Source of the DNA: Acidobacteriota bacterium
GTDB taxonomy: Bacteria > Acidobacteriota > Terriglobia > Terriglobales > Acidobacteriaceae
Reading direction: 5' to 3'
DNA length: 64,000 nucleotides
Assembly (NCBI GenBank): GCA_021781795.1
Contig: JAJXWA010000002.1
Location: 171,502 to 235,501, forward strand
The first letter of the stretch is position 1; each line of letters begins with the position of its first letter. Of the stretch, positions 25,737 to 36,460 are shown piece by piece. Under the pieces are notes generated by a model. That model was not told where the DNA came from and did not search any database. It was given only the letters and a program-made list of their open reading frames with translations. Made by a program: the position numbers and the translations under genes.

Positions 25737-27626
25737 TCAACTGGCGGCAAGCGTACGTCGCTGGCGAGCTTTGAGCAGCGGCAATACCTGGGCGAATGCG
25801 TCCTCCGCAGTCAGGCCGTATTGTTTGCGCAAAGCATCGACTTTTCCATGCTCGATGAACTGGTCTGGCCAGCCAATGGAGAGCACTGGAACTGCGAGAC
25901 CCATCTCTTCCAGAGCCTCAACCACAGCGGAACCGAAGCCTCCCATCTTGACGTGATCTTCAAAGGTGACGAAGGCCGCAACCTTTTGGGCATAGGCATG
26001 AAGAAGCTCGCGATCGAGCGGTTTCACAAAGCGGGGATTGATCACCGCAGCGGAGAAGCCTTCCCTCTTAAGCTGCGCGCATAAGCCTTTCGCAAGCTCG
26101 ATCATCAGCCCAAGTCCGAGAATCGCAACGTCCGATCCGTCGCTCAGCACTTCGGCCTTGCCCACGGGCAGCGCCTGCGGCGTATCTTTGCGGGCTACCC
26201 CAGCGACGGTACCCCGCGGATACCGGATTGCACTCGGGCCAGAAAGCTCGAGAGCCGTCTTCATCATGTCGGCAAGCTCGTCTTCATCCTTGGGCGCCAT
26301 CAGAACGATGTCGGGGATGCCGCGCAGGTAACTAATGTCGAAAAGGCCGTGATGCGTCGGTCCGTCATCGCCCGAAAGACCCGCCCGATCCATGCAGAAG
26401 ACCACGGGCAGCTTCTGCAGGCATACATCGTGCACAATCGGATCGAAGGCGCGCTGCAGGAAGGTCGAGTAGATCGCGCAGACCGGGCGAAAGCCGCGTG
26501 TCGCCATGCCTGCCGCAAAGATGACCGCATGCTCCTCCGCAATCCCAACGTCGAAGTAGCGGCGCGGGTGGTGCGGGCGAAAAAGATCCAGGCCCGTGCC
26601 ATTCGGCATCGCGGCGGTGATCGCGACGACGCGCTCATCCTTATTTGCAAGCTCGACCAGAGTATTTGCAAACACCTCTGAATAGGTTATCTGGCCTGCC
26701 GGTGCTGTCTTGCCGGTCTCAGGATCGTATGGACCCAATCCATGAAACTTCTTCTGTCCATCCAGAGCAGGTTGATAGCCGCGCCCCTTCTGCGTCAGAA
26801 CGTGCAGAAGCACCGGACGATTCTCCGCCTTGAGAAACTTGAAGGTTTCAATCAACAGGGGAATGTTGTGTCCATCAATGGGGCCGAAATACTGCAGCCC
26901 GAACTCCTCAAAGAGGATGGACGGCCACAGGATGCTCTTCGCCGCCTCCTCGGCGCGGCGCACGACGTTCACCGCAGTCTTCCCGCCAAAGCGCTCAACG
27001 AGACGCGCGGCGGACTCATGGAAGGAGCGGTAGTGTTCGTTGGTCACAATACGATGAAAGTGCCGCGCGATGGCTCCCACGTTGCGGTCAATCGACCACT
27101 CGTTGTCATTGAGAACCACGATGAGCCGCTTCGTCTGTTCGGCGATATTGTTCAACGCCTCAAATGTAATGCCGTTGGTGAAAGCCGCATCGCCGGCCAC
27201 CGCAATCACGTGCTCACTGCCGCCCGCGAGGTCGCGCGCCACGGCCATACCCAGCGCCGCAGAGAGCGCAGTGCCTGCATGTCCAGCGCCATAGCAGTCG
27301 TGCTCGCTCTCCGTCCGCAGCATGAAGCCGTTCAGCCCGCCCGGCTGCCGGATTGTCTCGAAGCGGTCGAGCCGGCCCGTGACGATCTTGTGCACATAGG
27401 CTTGATGACTTACATCAAAGAGGATTTTGTCCTGTGGCGTATCAAAGACAGCGTGCAGCGCGAGTGTCAGCTCCACCACTCCCAGATTCGGCCCCAAGTG
27501 CCCGCCGGTCTTGGAAAGAGTCTGAATGAGGAAGCTGCGGATCTCTTCTGCAAGTTCCATCATTTGCGGGGGGCTGAGACGCTTGACATCGGACGGTGAG
27601 TGGATTGATTCCAGCAGAGCAGCCAT
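25737..27626 (-). CDS. dxs: 1-deoxy-D-xylulose-5-phosphate synthase
   Basis: Thiamine-diphosphate-dependent enzyme condensing pyruvate and glyceraldehyde 3-phosphate in the first step of the MEP isoprenoid pathway, which also feeds the undecaprenyl carrier of wall synthesis. The 629-residue protein has GGHLGPNLGVVELT, the ThDP motif GDAAFTNG...LNDNEWSI, the pyrimidine-domain YSTFLQRAFDPIVHDV and DRAGLSGDDGPTHHG, and the transketolase C-domain. Start MAALLESIHSP has AGAAGGAA before it. An upstream in-frame extension of 31 codons lacks support. It is followed by the amidohydrolase-like gene after 125 bases. Confidence 0.97.
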   Translation of the reverse strand: MAALLESIHSPSDVKRLSPPQMMELAEEIRSFLIQTLSKTGGHLGPNLGVVELTLALHAVFDTPQDKILFDVSHQAYVHKIVTGRLDRFETIRQPGGLNGFMLRTESEHDCYGAGHAGTALSAALGMAVARDLAGGSEHVIAVAGDAAFTNGITFEALNNIAEQTKRLIVVLNDNEWSIDRNVGAIARHFHRIVTNEHYRSFHESAARLVERFGGKTAVNVVRRAEEAAKSILWPSILFEEFGLQYFGPIDGHNIPLLIETFKFLKAENRPVLLHVLTQKGRGYQPALDGQKKFHGLGPYDPETGKTAPAGQITYSEVFANTLVELANKDERVVAITAAMPNGTGLDLFRPHHPRRYFDVGIAEEHAVIFAAGMATRGFRPVCAIYSTFLQRAFDPIVHDVCLQKLPVVFCMDRAGLSGDDGPTHHGLFDISYLRGIPDIVLMAPKDEDELADMMKTALELSGPSAIRYPRGTVAGVARKDTPQALPVGKAEVLSDGSDVAILGLGLMIELAKGLCAQLKREGFSAAVINPRFVKPLDRELLHAYAQKVAAFVTFEDHVKMGGFGSAVVEALEEMGLAVPVLSIGWPDQFIEHGKVDALRKQYGLTAEDAFAQVLPLLKARQRRTLAAS

Positions 27627-27953
27627 GGTTTCCTTCTCCCGATCCAACCGGTCAACCTGCGGAATTCCCGCGCGCGATTCAGGGCGATGCGAAAACGCTA
27701 CAGCCGAAAGAATTTGCACGCCAACGAGTCACTCAGCACAACAAACTAAGGACCGCGCCATTGTGCCACTCAAGTATAACAATCTGCAACTTCATGGCGT
27801 TTCGAAGCAGGCTTTCTTCGAGCTATGGGAGCATACATTGAATGGTCGAAATCATCGGTCGCAGGGCTGCCAAGGTGGCAATCCTCAATCTTCCTTGCAC
27901 CCAGATCCAGGCTTGAGATGCGGTTCGTCGGCTCTTCATGGCAGAATCTGCGT
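27627..27953. promoter_or_regulatory. Intergenic region with an extended -10 candidate for dxs
   Basis: On the minus strand TGTTATACT (plus 27773-27781) is an extended -10 element (TGn plus TATACT) about 140 bases before dxs. No good -35 is present, as expected for extended -10 promoters. The rest of the gap, upstream of the divergent SnoaL-like gene, holds no coding signal. Confidence 0.4.
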
Positions 27954-28511
27954 ATGCGTTACAGTCTCCTAGGCTTGTTCCGGGCGCTTTTAGCGGCGTG
28001 TATCCTGAGCAGCCTGCCGGCGTCTGCGCAACTGCTTCAGCCTGGCAATCAGCCGGCTCCGCCAAACCCGCTCGTGGATTCGACGATGAGCCCTGGCAAA
28101 ACGCTTCTCTTCGATCTTGAGGCGCACTTTGCCAAGGCCGTCGCGGAAAAAGGCGGCACGGCCTTCCAGGAGTGGTTTGCCCCCGATGCCGTCCTGCTCG
28201 GCAACGGAATCGCCCCGGTCGTGGGTTTAGTTGCCATTATCCGAGCCGTACAGTGGTCTCCTGACAAATATCAGCTCACATGGGCCCCGACGGACGCGCT
28301 GATGGGACCATCCGGCGACATGGGCTACACGTGGGGCCACTACGAGGGCCGGGGGAAGGACATTCATGGCAATCCGATCGCCACGAGCGGACGCTACATC
28401 AGCATCTGGCGCCGGCAGCCGGACGGGACTTGGAAGATCGTATTGGATGCAAGCGCGAACGAGCCGCCCTCCGCGGGCGACTGCTGCAGGATTTCACCCA
28501 CGGGCAACTGA
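27954..28511 (+). CDS. Exported SnoaL/DUF4440-like protein
   Basis: The 185-residue product has a signal peptide (MRYSLLGLFRALLAACIL, ending PASAQ) and a small alpha+beta-barrel domain of the NTF2/SnoaL (DUF4440) type. Its pattern is FDLEAHFAKAVAEKGGTAFQEWFAPDAVLLGNG, YTWGHYEGRG and the closing IWRRQPDGTWKIVLDASAN. These domains bind small ligands, and the substrate here is unknown. The ATG at 27954 sits at the start of the signal peptide; upstream in-frame ATGs would bury it. It is divergent from dxs. Confidence 0.75.
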   Translation: MRYSLLGLFRALLAACILSSLPASAQLLQPGNQPAPPNPLVDSTMSPGKTLLFDLEAHFAKAVAEKGGTAFQEWFAPDAVLLGNGIAPVVGLVAIIRAVQWSPDKYQLTWAPTDALMGPSGDMGYTWGHYEGRGKDIHGNPIATSGRYISIWRRQPDGTWKIVLDASANEPPSAGDCCRISPTGN

Positions 28512-28736
28512 CCCTGGAACAACATAAACACTCTCCTGCCCTTCTGCAGCATGGGGGTGAAACGATAGTCTATAGGTGTACCAGATCAACCCAGGCGCCG
28601 CTCACCGGCGGGCATGTTGAGCGTCTACGCAGAGACCGGATCGTTTCTTGCCGGCCCCGTTTCCCGACTCGCCATAGGCCGCAGCACGAAGCGCACGGGC
28701 AATCCCTCGCGGGATTGAATTGAGGAGATTTTCGCA

Positions 28737-29336
28737 TTGAAGAGAACGTTGTTGCTGATGACACTGGCCGCTGGATCGGCTCTTTTGCCCCGCACGGCTC
28801 TATCACAGATTGCTCCAGAAAAGCCACATCTGCGCCAGGTTGGCCCCAGCTATAACTACACGGTTTTTGCCGGTTGGGGATATACAAGCATCAACCAGGT
28901 CAACCAGTCCCGCAGCGGATTGCAGGGAATCTCCGCGTCCATCACCCGGGATTGGGGAAAGTATTTTGGCCTCACCTTCGATGGGGGCCATTACGCGTGG
29001 CAGACTACCGCCTCAAACGCTGCAGTGGGCAAGCCTTCCGTTGACTATTACCTCGGCGGCCCTGAGTTGCACGCGGGACTCTATGGTCCCACCAGCGTGT
29101 TCGTGCACGCACTACTGGGCATCGCACATACCGGCGGCGTGAACATCTCGCCCTCGGCTTCGCCCGCAGGCGGCATTGGAATGGGCATGGATTATCACAT
29201 CAAACCCCGGGTTTCTCTGCGCCTCTATGGAGACGACATCTTCTCGGATTTCACGGTGGTTCCCTATCAACAAGGCGACTCGCCGCACATTCGATGGAAT
29301 GCACGCGCCGCCCTCGGCGTGGCGTATCACTTCTGA
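28737..29336 (+). CDS. Predicted outer-membrane beta-barrel protein
   Basis: The 199-residue product has a signal peptide (MKRTLLLMTLAAGSALLP, ending TALSQ), then alternating hydrophobic/polar strands rich in Gly, Tyr and Phe. It terminates in GVAYHF, an aromatic C-terminal residue as expected for BAM-dependent outer-membrane barrels. About eight strands are plausible, similar to OmpA/OmpW-like small barrels. The start is a TTG preceded by GAGGAG nine bases upstream; no ATG fits. No partner gene is evident. Function is unknown. Confidence 0.7.
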   Translation: MKRTLLLMTLAAGSALLPRTALSQIAPEKPHLRQVGPSYNYTVFAGWGYTSINQVNQSRSGLQGISASITRDWGKYFGLTFDGGHYAWQTTASNAAVGKPSVDYYLGGPELHAGLYGPTSVFVHALLGIAHTGGVNISPSASPAGGIGMGMDYHIKPRVSLRLYGDDIFSDFTVVPYQQGDSPHIRWNARAALGVAYHF

Positions 29337-29493
29337 AATCGGAACAGATGCGTTCGGGCAGGAATGAGTGACCTGCCCAATTATCCTCAGTCGTCTTGAC
29401 TGCATCGAGTTACTCTCCGGATGCATTTGGCAGAAAGTGCTATCTTGCGTCTGTTGCTGCATCGGCTAATCTGGATGCAGCCGGAGCCAGCAC

Positions 29494-30804
29494 TTGAGTA
29501 AATTCCTTGCATTCCTCCGCGTCCATCATGCGGATGCGGCGATTCTGCTCTTTCTCGCCGCGGGGTGCATTGGCATCGCATCGCAGATCATGCTGCCCGT
29601 CATGCCTGGCGCGGAGATGATCAAGCTCGCCGAAAATCTCGTGGCGCATGGCGCCTATGCCAACCCATTCGGAACCCTGGCCACCGGACCCACAGCGGTC
29701 AATCCACCGCTGTACCCGTGGCTGCTCTCGATTCTTTTTCGGATATTTCGCCTTCCCGCGTATGTCTATGTCGCCTCGATCATGCTTGCGACGCTTGCCA
29801 ATGCATTTACGGCTTCGCTACTTCCGCGCCTGTCTCAGACGATCCTCGGCGACTGCGTCCCCGGAGTCTTCGCGGGCATCTTCTGGCTGGCCGCCATGCA
29901 ATCCATCCCGGGCTGGGATACCAATCTCAGCGTGCTGGGCATTCTCGTTTTCTGCCTCATCACGCACCCCACCGGCATGGCAGGGCGCTTTCCCCTCCGT
30001 GCTGCAATCCTCGGAGGTGTTCTCGCCGGAATCCTTTTCCTACTCAACCCTTCTGTGATCCTGATTATCGTCCCTTGGATCGCATTCCTCTGGTGGAGCG
30101 CCGGCAACTTCAAGCTGCGCTCCCTCCGTGAGCCCCTGATCCTGCTGGGCATTTGGGGGCTGTTCTGGTTCGGGTGGTCACTTCGAAACTACGTTGAACT
30201 GGGCGCTTTCGTTGTGAGAACCAACCTTGGGATGACGCTCTACGCCTCGAACAACGACTGCGCTGGCTCAACTCTGATTCGTGACGAATTCAACAATTGC
30301 TATCAGTCCCATCATCCAAATGCCAGCGTAGACGAAGCCAGAATCCTCGCAAGCATGGGTGAAGTGCGCTACGATCGCGCCCGCGTTGCCGATACAAAAG
30401 CGTGGGTTCTATCCCACCCTATGCGCTTTGCGTCGCTCACGCTCGACCGCTTCGTCGAATTCTGGTTTCCGGCCGCCGACTGGATCCCACCCACCAAGAA
30501 ATTCCAGAACGCGTTTTCGATTCCGCACTACGCACAAAAGTGGTCGCGCCAGCAGATGCGCATCGCATATGGAGTCTGGGCAATCACGGCGCTTTCCATA
30601 CCAGGATTCATCCTGCTCGCGATGCGCAGACAGGGAGTCGTACTCTATTTTCTTGTTGTCCTAAGCATCTATCCGCTTATGTATTATGTGGTCGTCGCGG
30701 ATGTACGCTATCGCTATCCCGTGCTCTGGATATCGCTGCTCGCTGCCGGCTACTTCGTCACCGAGTTGCTCAAAGGCCGGCAGCGAGACCGCGTCGTCGC
30801 CTGA
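29494..30804 (+). CDS. Polytopic membrane protein, probable GT-C (family 39-like) glycosyltransferase
   Basis: The 436-residue protein has roughly ten membrane segments. The first is followed by a loop with GAEMIKLAENLVAHGAYANPFG and TAVNPPLYPWLLS, where the acidic residue and the aromatic/Pro pattern resemble the first periplasmic loop of ArnT/PMT-type GT-C enzymes. A conserved-looking LRNYVELGAFVVRTNLGMTLYASNND follows the central helices. These enzymes use polyprenyl-phosphate sugars. Donor and acceptor are unknown. The start is TTG with GGAG seven bases ahead. It converges on acs with only 20 bases between. Confidence 0.65.
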   Translation: MSKFLAFLRVHHADAAILLFLAAGCIGIASQIMLPVMPGAEMIKLAENLVAHGAYANPFGTLATGPTAVNPPLYPWLLSILFRIFRLPAYVYVASIMLATLANAFTASLLPRLSQTILGDCVPGVFAGIFWLAAMQSIPGWDTNLSVLGILVFCLITHPTGMAGRFPLRAAILGGVLAGILFLLNPSVILIIVPWIAFLWWSAGNFKLRSLREPLILLGIWGLFWFGWSLRNYVELGAFVVRTNLGMTLYASNNDCAGSTLIRDEFNNCYQSHHPNASVDEARILASMGEVRYDRARVADTKAWVLSHPMRFASLTLDRFVEFWFPAADWIPPTKKFQNAFSIPHYAQKWSRQQMRIAYGVWAITALSIPGFILLAMRRQGVVLYFLVVLSIYPLMYYVVVADVRYRYPVLWISLLAAGYFVTELLKGRQRDRVVA

Positions 30805-30824
30805 CTCGCAGTCTGCAGCGAGCT

Positions 30825-32819
<1,995 letters not shown>

Positions 32820-33020
32820 GAGCGGGTCCTTTTGAAATGGGGTCCGGGCAAATCGCGGCGAGCAGATTCGGCCAAGACGCTGCAGGCGAAGAGCGATGGC
32901 AGGTCCACTGCGTCTCGGAGACACTCTATCGGGAGAGATGTTGCGCAGGCAAGTCAGGACAGCAGCCTGCGATGGCTCTTTAGGCAGTGGTCCGACTTCA
33001 CTGTACTTCGAGAGCCGCGT

Positions 33021-34253
33021 CTACAGGCTGTGCGGCCACAGGTCCCGGTCCCGCACGCCCAGCAGATAGAGCAGGCCATCCAGACCGAGGCAGGAGATGG
33101 ATTGATCCGCACTCCGGCGTACCAGCGGCTTGGCGCGATACGCGATCCCCATACCAGCGAGATTCAACATGGGAATATCGTTCGCCCCATCTCCGACGGC
33201 GACCACCTGCTCCAGAGAGATGCCTTCCCGGCCTGCGATCCCGGCCAGCAGTTCCGCCTTTTTTGCTCCGTTGATGATGGGAAGGATCACGCGACCCGTC
33301 ACGCGCCCATCCACAATCTCCAGTTCATTCGAGTGCGCTTCGTCAATTCCGAGCCGCTCCTGCAGCGATCGCGCAAAGAAGTTGAAGCCTCCGGAGAGAA
33401 TTGCCGTTCTGTAGCCGAGCAGCTTCAGTGTGCGGATCAGACGCTCCGCGCCCTCCGCCAGAGGAATCGATTCGAGCAGGCTGTACACCTTCTCTTCCTG
33501 CAGCCCCTTCAGCAGGCCGACCCGGCGCGTGAAACTCTCGTCAAAGTTGAGTTCGCCCCGCATCGCCGCTTCTGTAATCCGCGACACGTCCGCGCCGACG
33601 CCCGCGAGCTTCGCGAGTTCATCGATTACCTCGCCCTGGATCAGCGTGGAATCCATGTCGAAGACAAACAGCCTGCGATTGCGCCGGAAGATGCTTTCGC
33701 GCTGGAAGGCGATATCGATGGCGAGGTCCTGCGCCACGTGCAGAAATTCCGCGCGCATGCCGTCCTCGCGGTTCAAGTCGCCGCTGATTGCCAGCTCAAC
33801 ACATGCGTTAGCCGGCAACTCCCCTACCGATAGCTGTCCCGAAAGACGATCGATGCGCTCGATATTCATCCCGTGTTGCGCAATGACTGCACTCACGCGC
33901 GCGAGCTGTTCCGCCGTAATCTCCCGACCCAGCAGCGTGAGGATGAAATGATTGTGGCCCAACCCGTGCAGCCAGTGCTGCAGCGCCTCCTCCGCCACCG
34001 GACGGAATCGCGCGTGAAGTTCAAGTTCCTCCGCTCCTTGCTGAAGAACCGCCTTCAACGGCTGAAAATCTGACCCATGGGGCAGCTCAACGAGGATGCT
34101 GAGGGCAAGATTCTCCTGCACGACCGCCTGGCCAATATCAAGAATGGCGAGGTCAAAGCCAGCCAGAATCGATGTGAGCTTTGCGGTGAGTCCCGGCTTG
34201 TCCGGCCCGGAGAAATGGAGAAGGATAACTTTGCGCCGCGCTGCAGATTTCAT
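33021..34253 (-). CDS. serB: Phosphoserine phosphatase SerB with N-terminal ACT domains
   Basis: HAD-family phosphatase for the last step of serine synthesis. The 410-residue product carries two ACT-like regulatory domains (about 10-175), suggesting feedback control by amino acid binding. The HAD core follows: motif I FVFDMDSTLIQGE with the nucleophile Asp, motif II LSGGFNFFA, motif III Lys in INGAKKAELL, and motif IV GDGANDIPML. The ATG at 34251-34253 follows GGGGGCAGG; a GTG four codons earlier is an alternative. It is a single gene rather than part of a visible serine operon. Confidence 0.95.
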   Translation of the reverse strand: MKSAARRKVILLHFSGPDKPGLTAKLTSILAGFDLAILDIGQAVVQENLALSILVELPHGSDFQPLKAVLQQGAEELELHARFRPVAEEALQHWLHGLGHNHFILTLLGREITAEQLARVSAVIAQHGMNIERIDRLSGQLSVGELPANACVELAISGDLNREDGMRAEFLHVAQDLAIDIAFQRESIFRRNRRLFVFDMDSTLIQGEVIDELAKLAGVGADVSRITEAAMRGELNFDESFTRRVGLLKGLQEEKVYSLLESIPLAEGAERLIRTLKLLGYRTAILSGGFNFFARSLQERLGIDEAHSNELEIVDGRVTGRVILPIINGAKKAELLAGIAGREGISLEQVVAVGDGANDIPMLNLAGMGIAYRAKPLVRRSADQSISCLGLDGLLYLLGVRDRDLWPHSL

Positions 34254-34413
34254 GCCTGCCCCCACTATACCGGAGCCCTGCTTCCGCCCTACCGCACTTC
34301 GCGACGTTGAAATCCATCCTTGAAAATGGAGAAGCGCCTCCTTCCGTCAAACCGCGCCAGATGCGCATCGCGCGGTTGCGCGCGGCATGAATCTTTGCAG
34401 GAACTCAGGCGGC

Positions 34414-35022
34414 TCAGCCGGAGATCTGCGGAGCTTGCTGCCGCTTTCTCTCTTTCACTTTCACCGCGGGAACCCCGGCATACACGCCCCATGGCTCCAG
34501 ATCGCGCGTGGCGACCAACGCGAGTCCCAGAACCGCGCCCTCGCCGACGTCCACGCCAGGACTGACGCAGGCACGCGCGCAGATCCAGGCGCAGGCCCCA
34601 ACCTGCATGGAATAGGCCAGCAAGGGAAATGCCGGGTCATCGTAATCATGGGTCGCCCCGCAGAGATACGCCCCCTGCGACAGGATGGCGTGGCTCCCGA
34701 AGCGGATCGGAGCGGGGTTCTAAATCTCTGTGCCATCGCCCGCCGTGACCTGATCGGCACACTCCAGGTTCCACGGCGCCCATATCCGCGAGCCCGGATA
34801 AAAATGGCAGTTCGGGCCCATCTTCGCGCCGAAGATTAGCAGCACCCATGCACGCCATCCATGCCAGGGGCGCGGCGATGGCCGGTACAAGAGCGGCCAG
34901 CAGATGTTCCAGAGCTGCCGCCTGACTCGGACCTGCAGCGAGAACGCCGGGCGTAGATAGGTGTCTGCTGTCGTGTCGGGCGCCATCTCTTCAGCGGCGC
35001 GATAAAAGGCCTGCTTCGCCAT
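34414..35022 (-). pseudogene. WcaF-like hexapeptide acetyltransferase interrupted by one in-frame amber codon
   Basis: The frame from an ATG at 35020-35022 encodes an acetyltransferase N-terminus (LYRPSPRPWHGWRAW, FGAKMG, YPGSRIWAPWNLE) and stops at TAG (plus 34720-34722) after GDGTEI. Reading through in the same frame continues at once with NPAPIRFGSHAILSQGAYLC, then THDYDDPAFPL and a left-handed-helix C-terminus ending VPAVKVKER. Related enzymes have YN at the stop position, so a single change from a Tyr codon explains the break. The joined product would be 202 residues, normal for colanic-acid-type (WcaF) O-acetyltransferases. Either it is a recent pseudogene, a sequencing error or a readthrough. 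The N-terminal 100 residues alone would lack the catalytic His. Confidence 0.85.
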
Positions 35023-35163
35023 GGGGAACGCTCACGCAGGCGCGACAGGCATCGAGCGCGGCCTGCAACTCCATCGTACTGCAACGCAGCAAGGGTTCCG
35101 GCTTTGTCCTGAGCCTCTCGCGCGCTCATTGCAATGGCGTAAGTCCATGGGCCTAAAGAGCAA

Positions 35164-35186
35164 GGCCGCTCCAACGCAGAGCGGCC
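35164..35186 (-). terminator. Hairpin terminator candidate after fba
   Basis: GGCCGCTC (35164-35171) and GAGCGGCC (35179-35186) form a perfect 8-bp stem with a 7-nt loop. On the minus strand it is followed by TTGCTCTTT, a moderate U tract. It lies about 30 bases downstream of the fba stop. Confidence 0.55.
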
Positions 35187-35218
35187 CGGCTGTCTTGCGA
35201 GACTTTGAAGAATCGGCC

Positions 35219-36268
35219 TTACTTTGCGGCCACCAGCGGACGGGTGCTCAGCGATCCGTCCTTGTAGCCTTTGGCGATATCGGCGATCGAAACGGGCTGG
35301 TAATCGCCGGCGTGCCCAGCTTGGCCAAACTGCGTCATGCGCAGCGCAACCACCTTCTGCATTGCTTCGCGCGCAGGCTTCATGTAGTCGCGGGGGTCGA
35401 ACTTCTCCGGGCTCTCCCACAGCACCTTGCGAATGGCGCCGGTGATGGCGAGGCGGTTGTCCGTATCCACATTAATCTTCCGCACGCCGTTGCGGATGCC
35501 CAGTTGAATCTCTTCCACGGGCACGCCCCAGGTCTCTTTCAGCTTGCCGCCGTACTGGTTCACGATGTCCTGCAGATCCTTCGGCACAGACGAGCTGCCA
35601 TGCATCACAAGGTGCGTATTCGGTAGCCGCTTGTGAATGGCGATCAGCACATCCATCTTCAGCACCGAGCCATCCGGCTTCTTTGTAAATTTGTACGCGC
35701 CGTGGCTGGTTCCAATCGCGATCGCCAGAGCATCCACGCCCGTGCGCTCGGCAAACTCGACTGCCTGATCCGGGTCGGTGATGTGGTCGAGTCCGCTGCC
35801 GCCCGCGCCATGCCCGTCTTCCACGCCGCCCAGCACGCCGATCTCGCCCTCAACGGTGATGCCGCGCTCGTGCGCGAAATCCACGACCTTACGCGTCACT
35901 TCCACATTCTCTTCAAAGCTGGCGGGTGTCTTGCCATCGGCCTTCAGCGATCCATCCATCATCACCGACGTAAAGCCCAGCTCGATGGCGCTCTTGCAGG
36001 TCTCAAAGCTGTTGCCGTGATCCTGATGCATGGCGATGGGGATCTCCGGGTAGAGTTCGCTCGCCGCCAGAATCAGATGAAAAAGATAGCGATCCTGCGC
36101 AAACTGGCGCGCGCCGCGGCTGGCCTGGATGATGACCGGCGACTTCGTCTCTTTCGCCGCTTCCATGATGGCCTGAATCTGTTCCATATCGTTGACATTG
36201 AACGCGCCGACGCCGTATCCGCCCTTGGCGGCCTCGTCCAGCAGTTGCCGCATGGAAACTAATGGCAT
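35219..36268 (-). CDS. fba: Class II fructose-bisphosphate aldolase
   Basis: Zinc-dependent aldolase cleaving fructose 1,6-bisphosphate in glycolysis and gluconeogenesis. The 349-residue protein has the N-terminal [15 protein letters not shown], the Zn/active-site region [13 protein letters not shown] (HQDHG), [19 protein letters not shown], the Zn ligand region with Glu in [10 protein letters not shown] and His in [17 protein letters not shown], and NVDTDNR. Length and motifs fit the class IIB type. AGAAGGAG precedes the start. It is a single-gene unit with its own apparent terminator. Confidence 0.96.
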   Translation of the reverse strand: MPLVSMRQLLDEAAKGGYGVGAFNVNDMEQIQAIMEAAKETKSPVIIQASRGARQFAQDRYLFHLILAASELYPEIPIAMHQDHGNSFETCKSAIELGFTSVMMDGSLKADGKTPASFEENVEVTRKVVDFAHERGITVEGEIGVLGGVEDGHGAGGSGLDHITDPDQAVEFAERTGVDALAIAIGTSHGAYKFTKKPDGSVLKMDVLIAIHKRLPNTHLVMHGSSSVPKDLQDIVNQYGGKLKETWGVPVEEIQLGIRNGVRKINVDTDNRLAITGAIRKVLWESPEKFDPRDYMKPAREAMQKVVALRMTQFGQAGHAGDYQPVSIADIAKGYKDGSLSTRPLVAAK

Positions 36269-36460
36269 GGGAATTCTCCTTCTGGGTTGGTCCGGCCGCC
36301 GCTTCGCTCACAATTCCTGGTGGCGGAAAATCAGCCACTCGGGCGGCAGGAACTGCAATCATCTTTATGGTAGCAGAGAGAGGCAATCCCAAATTGTGCT
36401 GCCCCGCACGTTCCTTCCGCGCGCATACAACTCTTTCGCGTCCTATGGAATAATCCCTCC

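Noticed and set aside
30805..30822. Bidirectional terminator between the GT-C-like gene and acs
   Set aside because: CTCGC/GCGAG makes only a 5-bp stem with no clear U tract in either direction.
34646..34858. Separate small gene inside the acetyltransferase region
   Set aside because: It is an out-of-frame shadow; the acetyltransferase similarity continues in a single frame across the amber codon.
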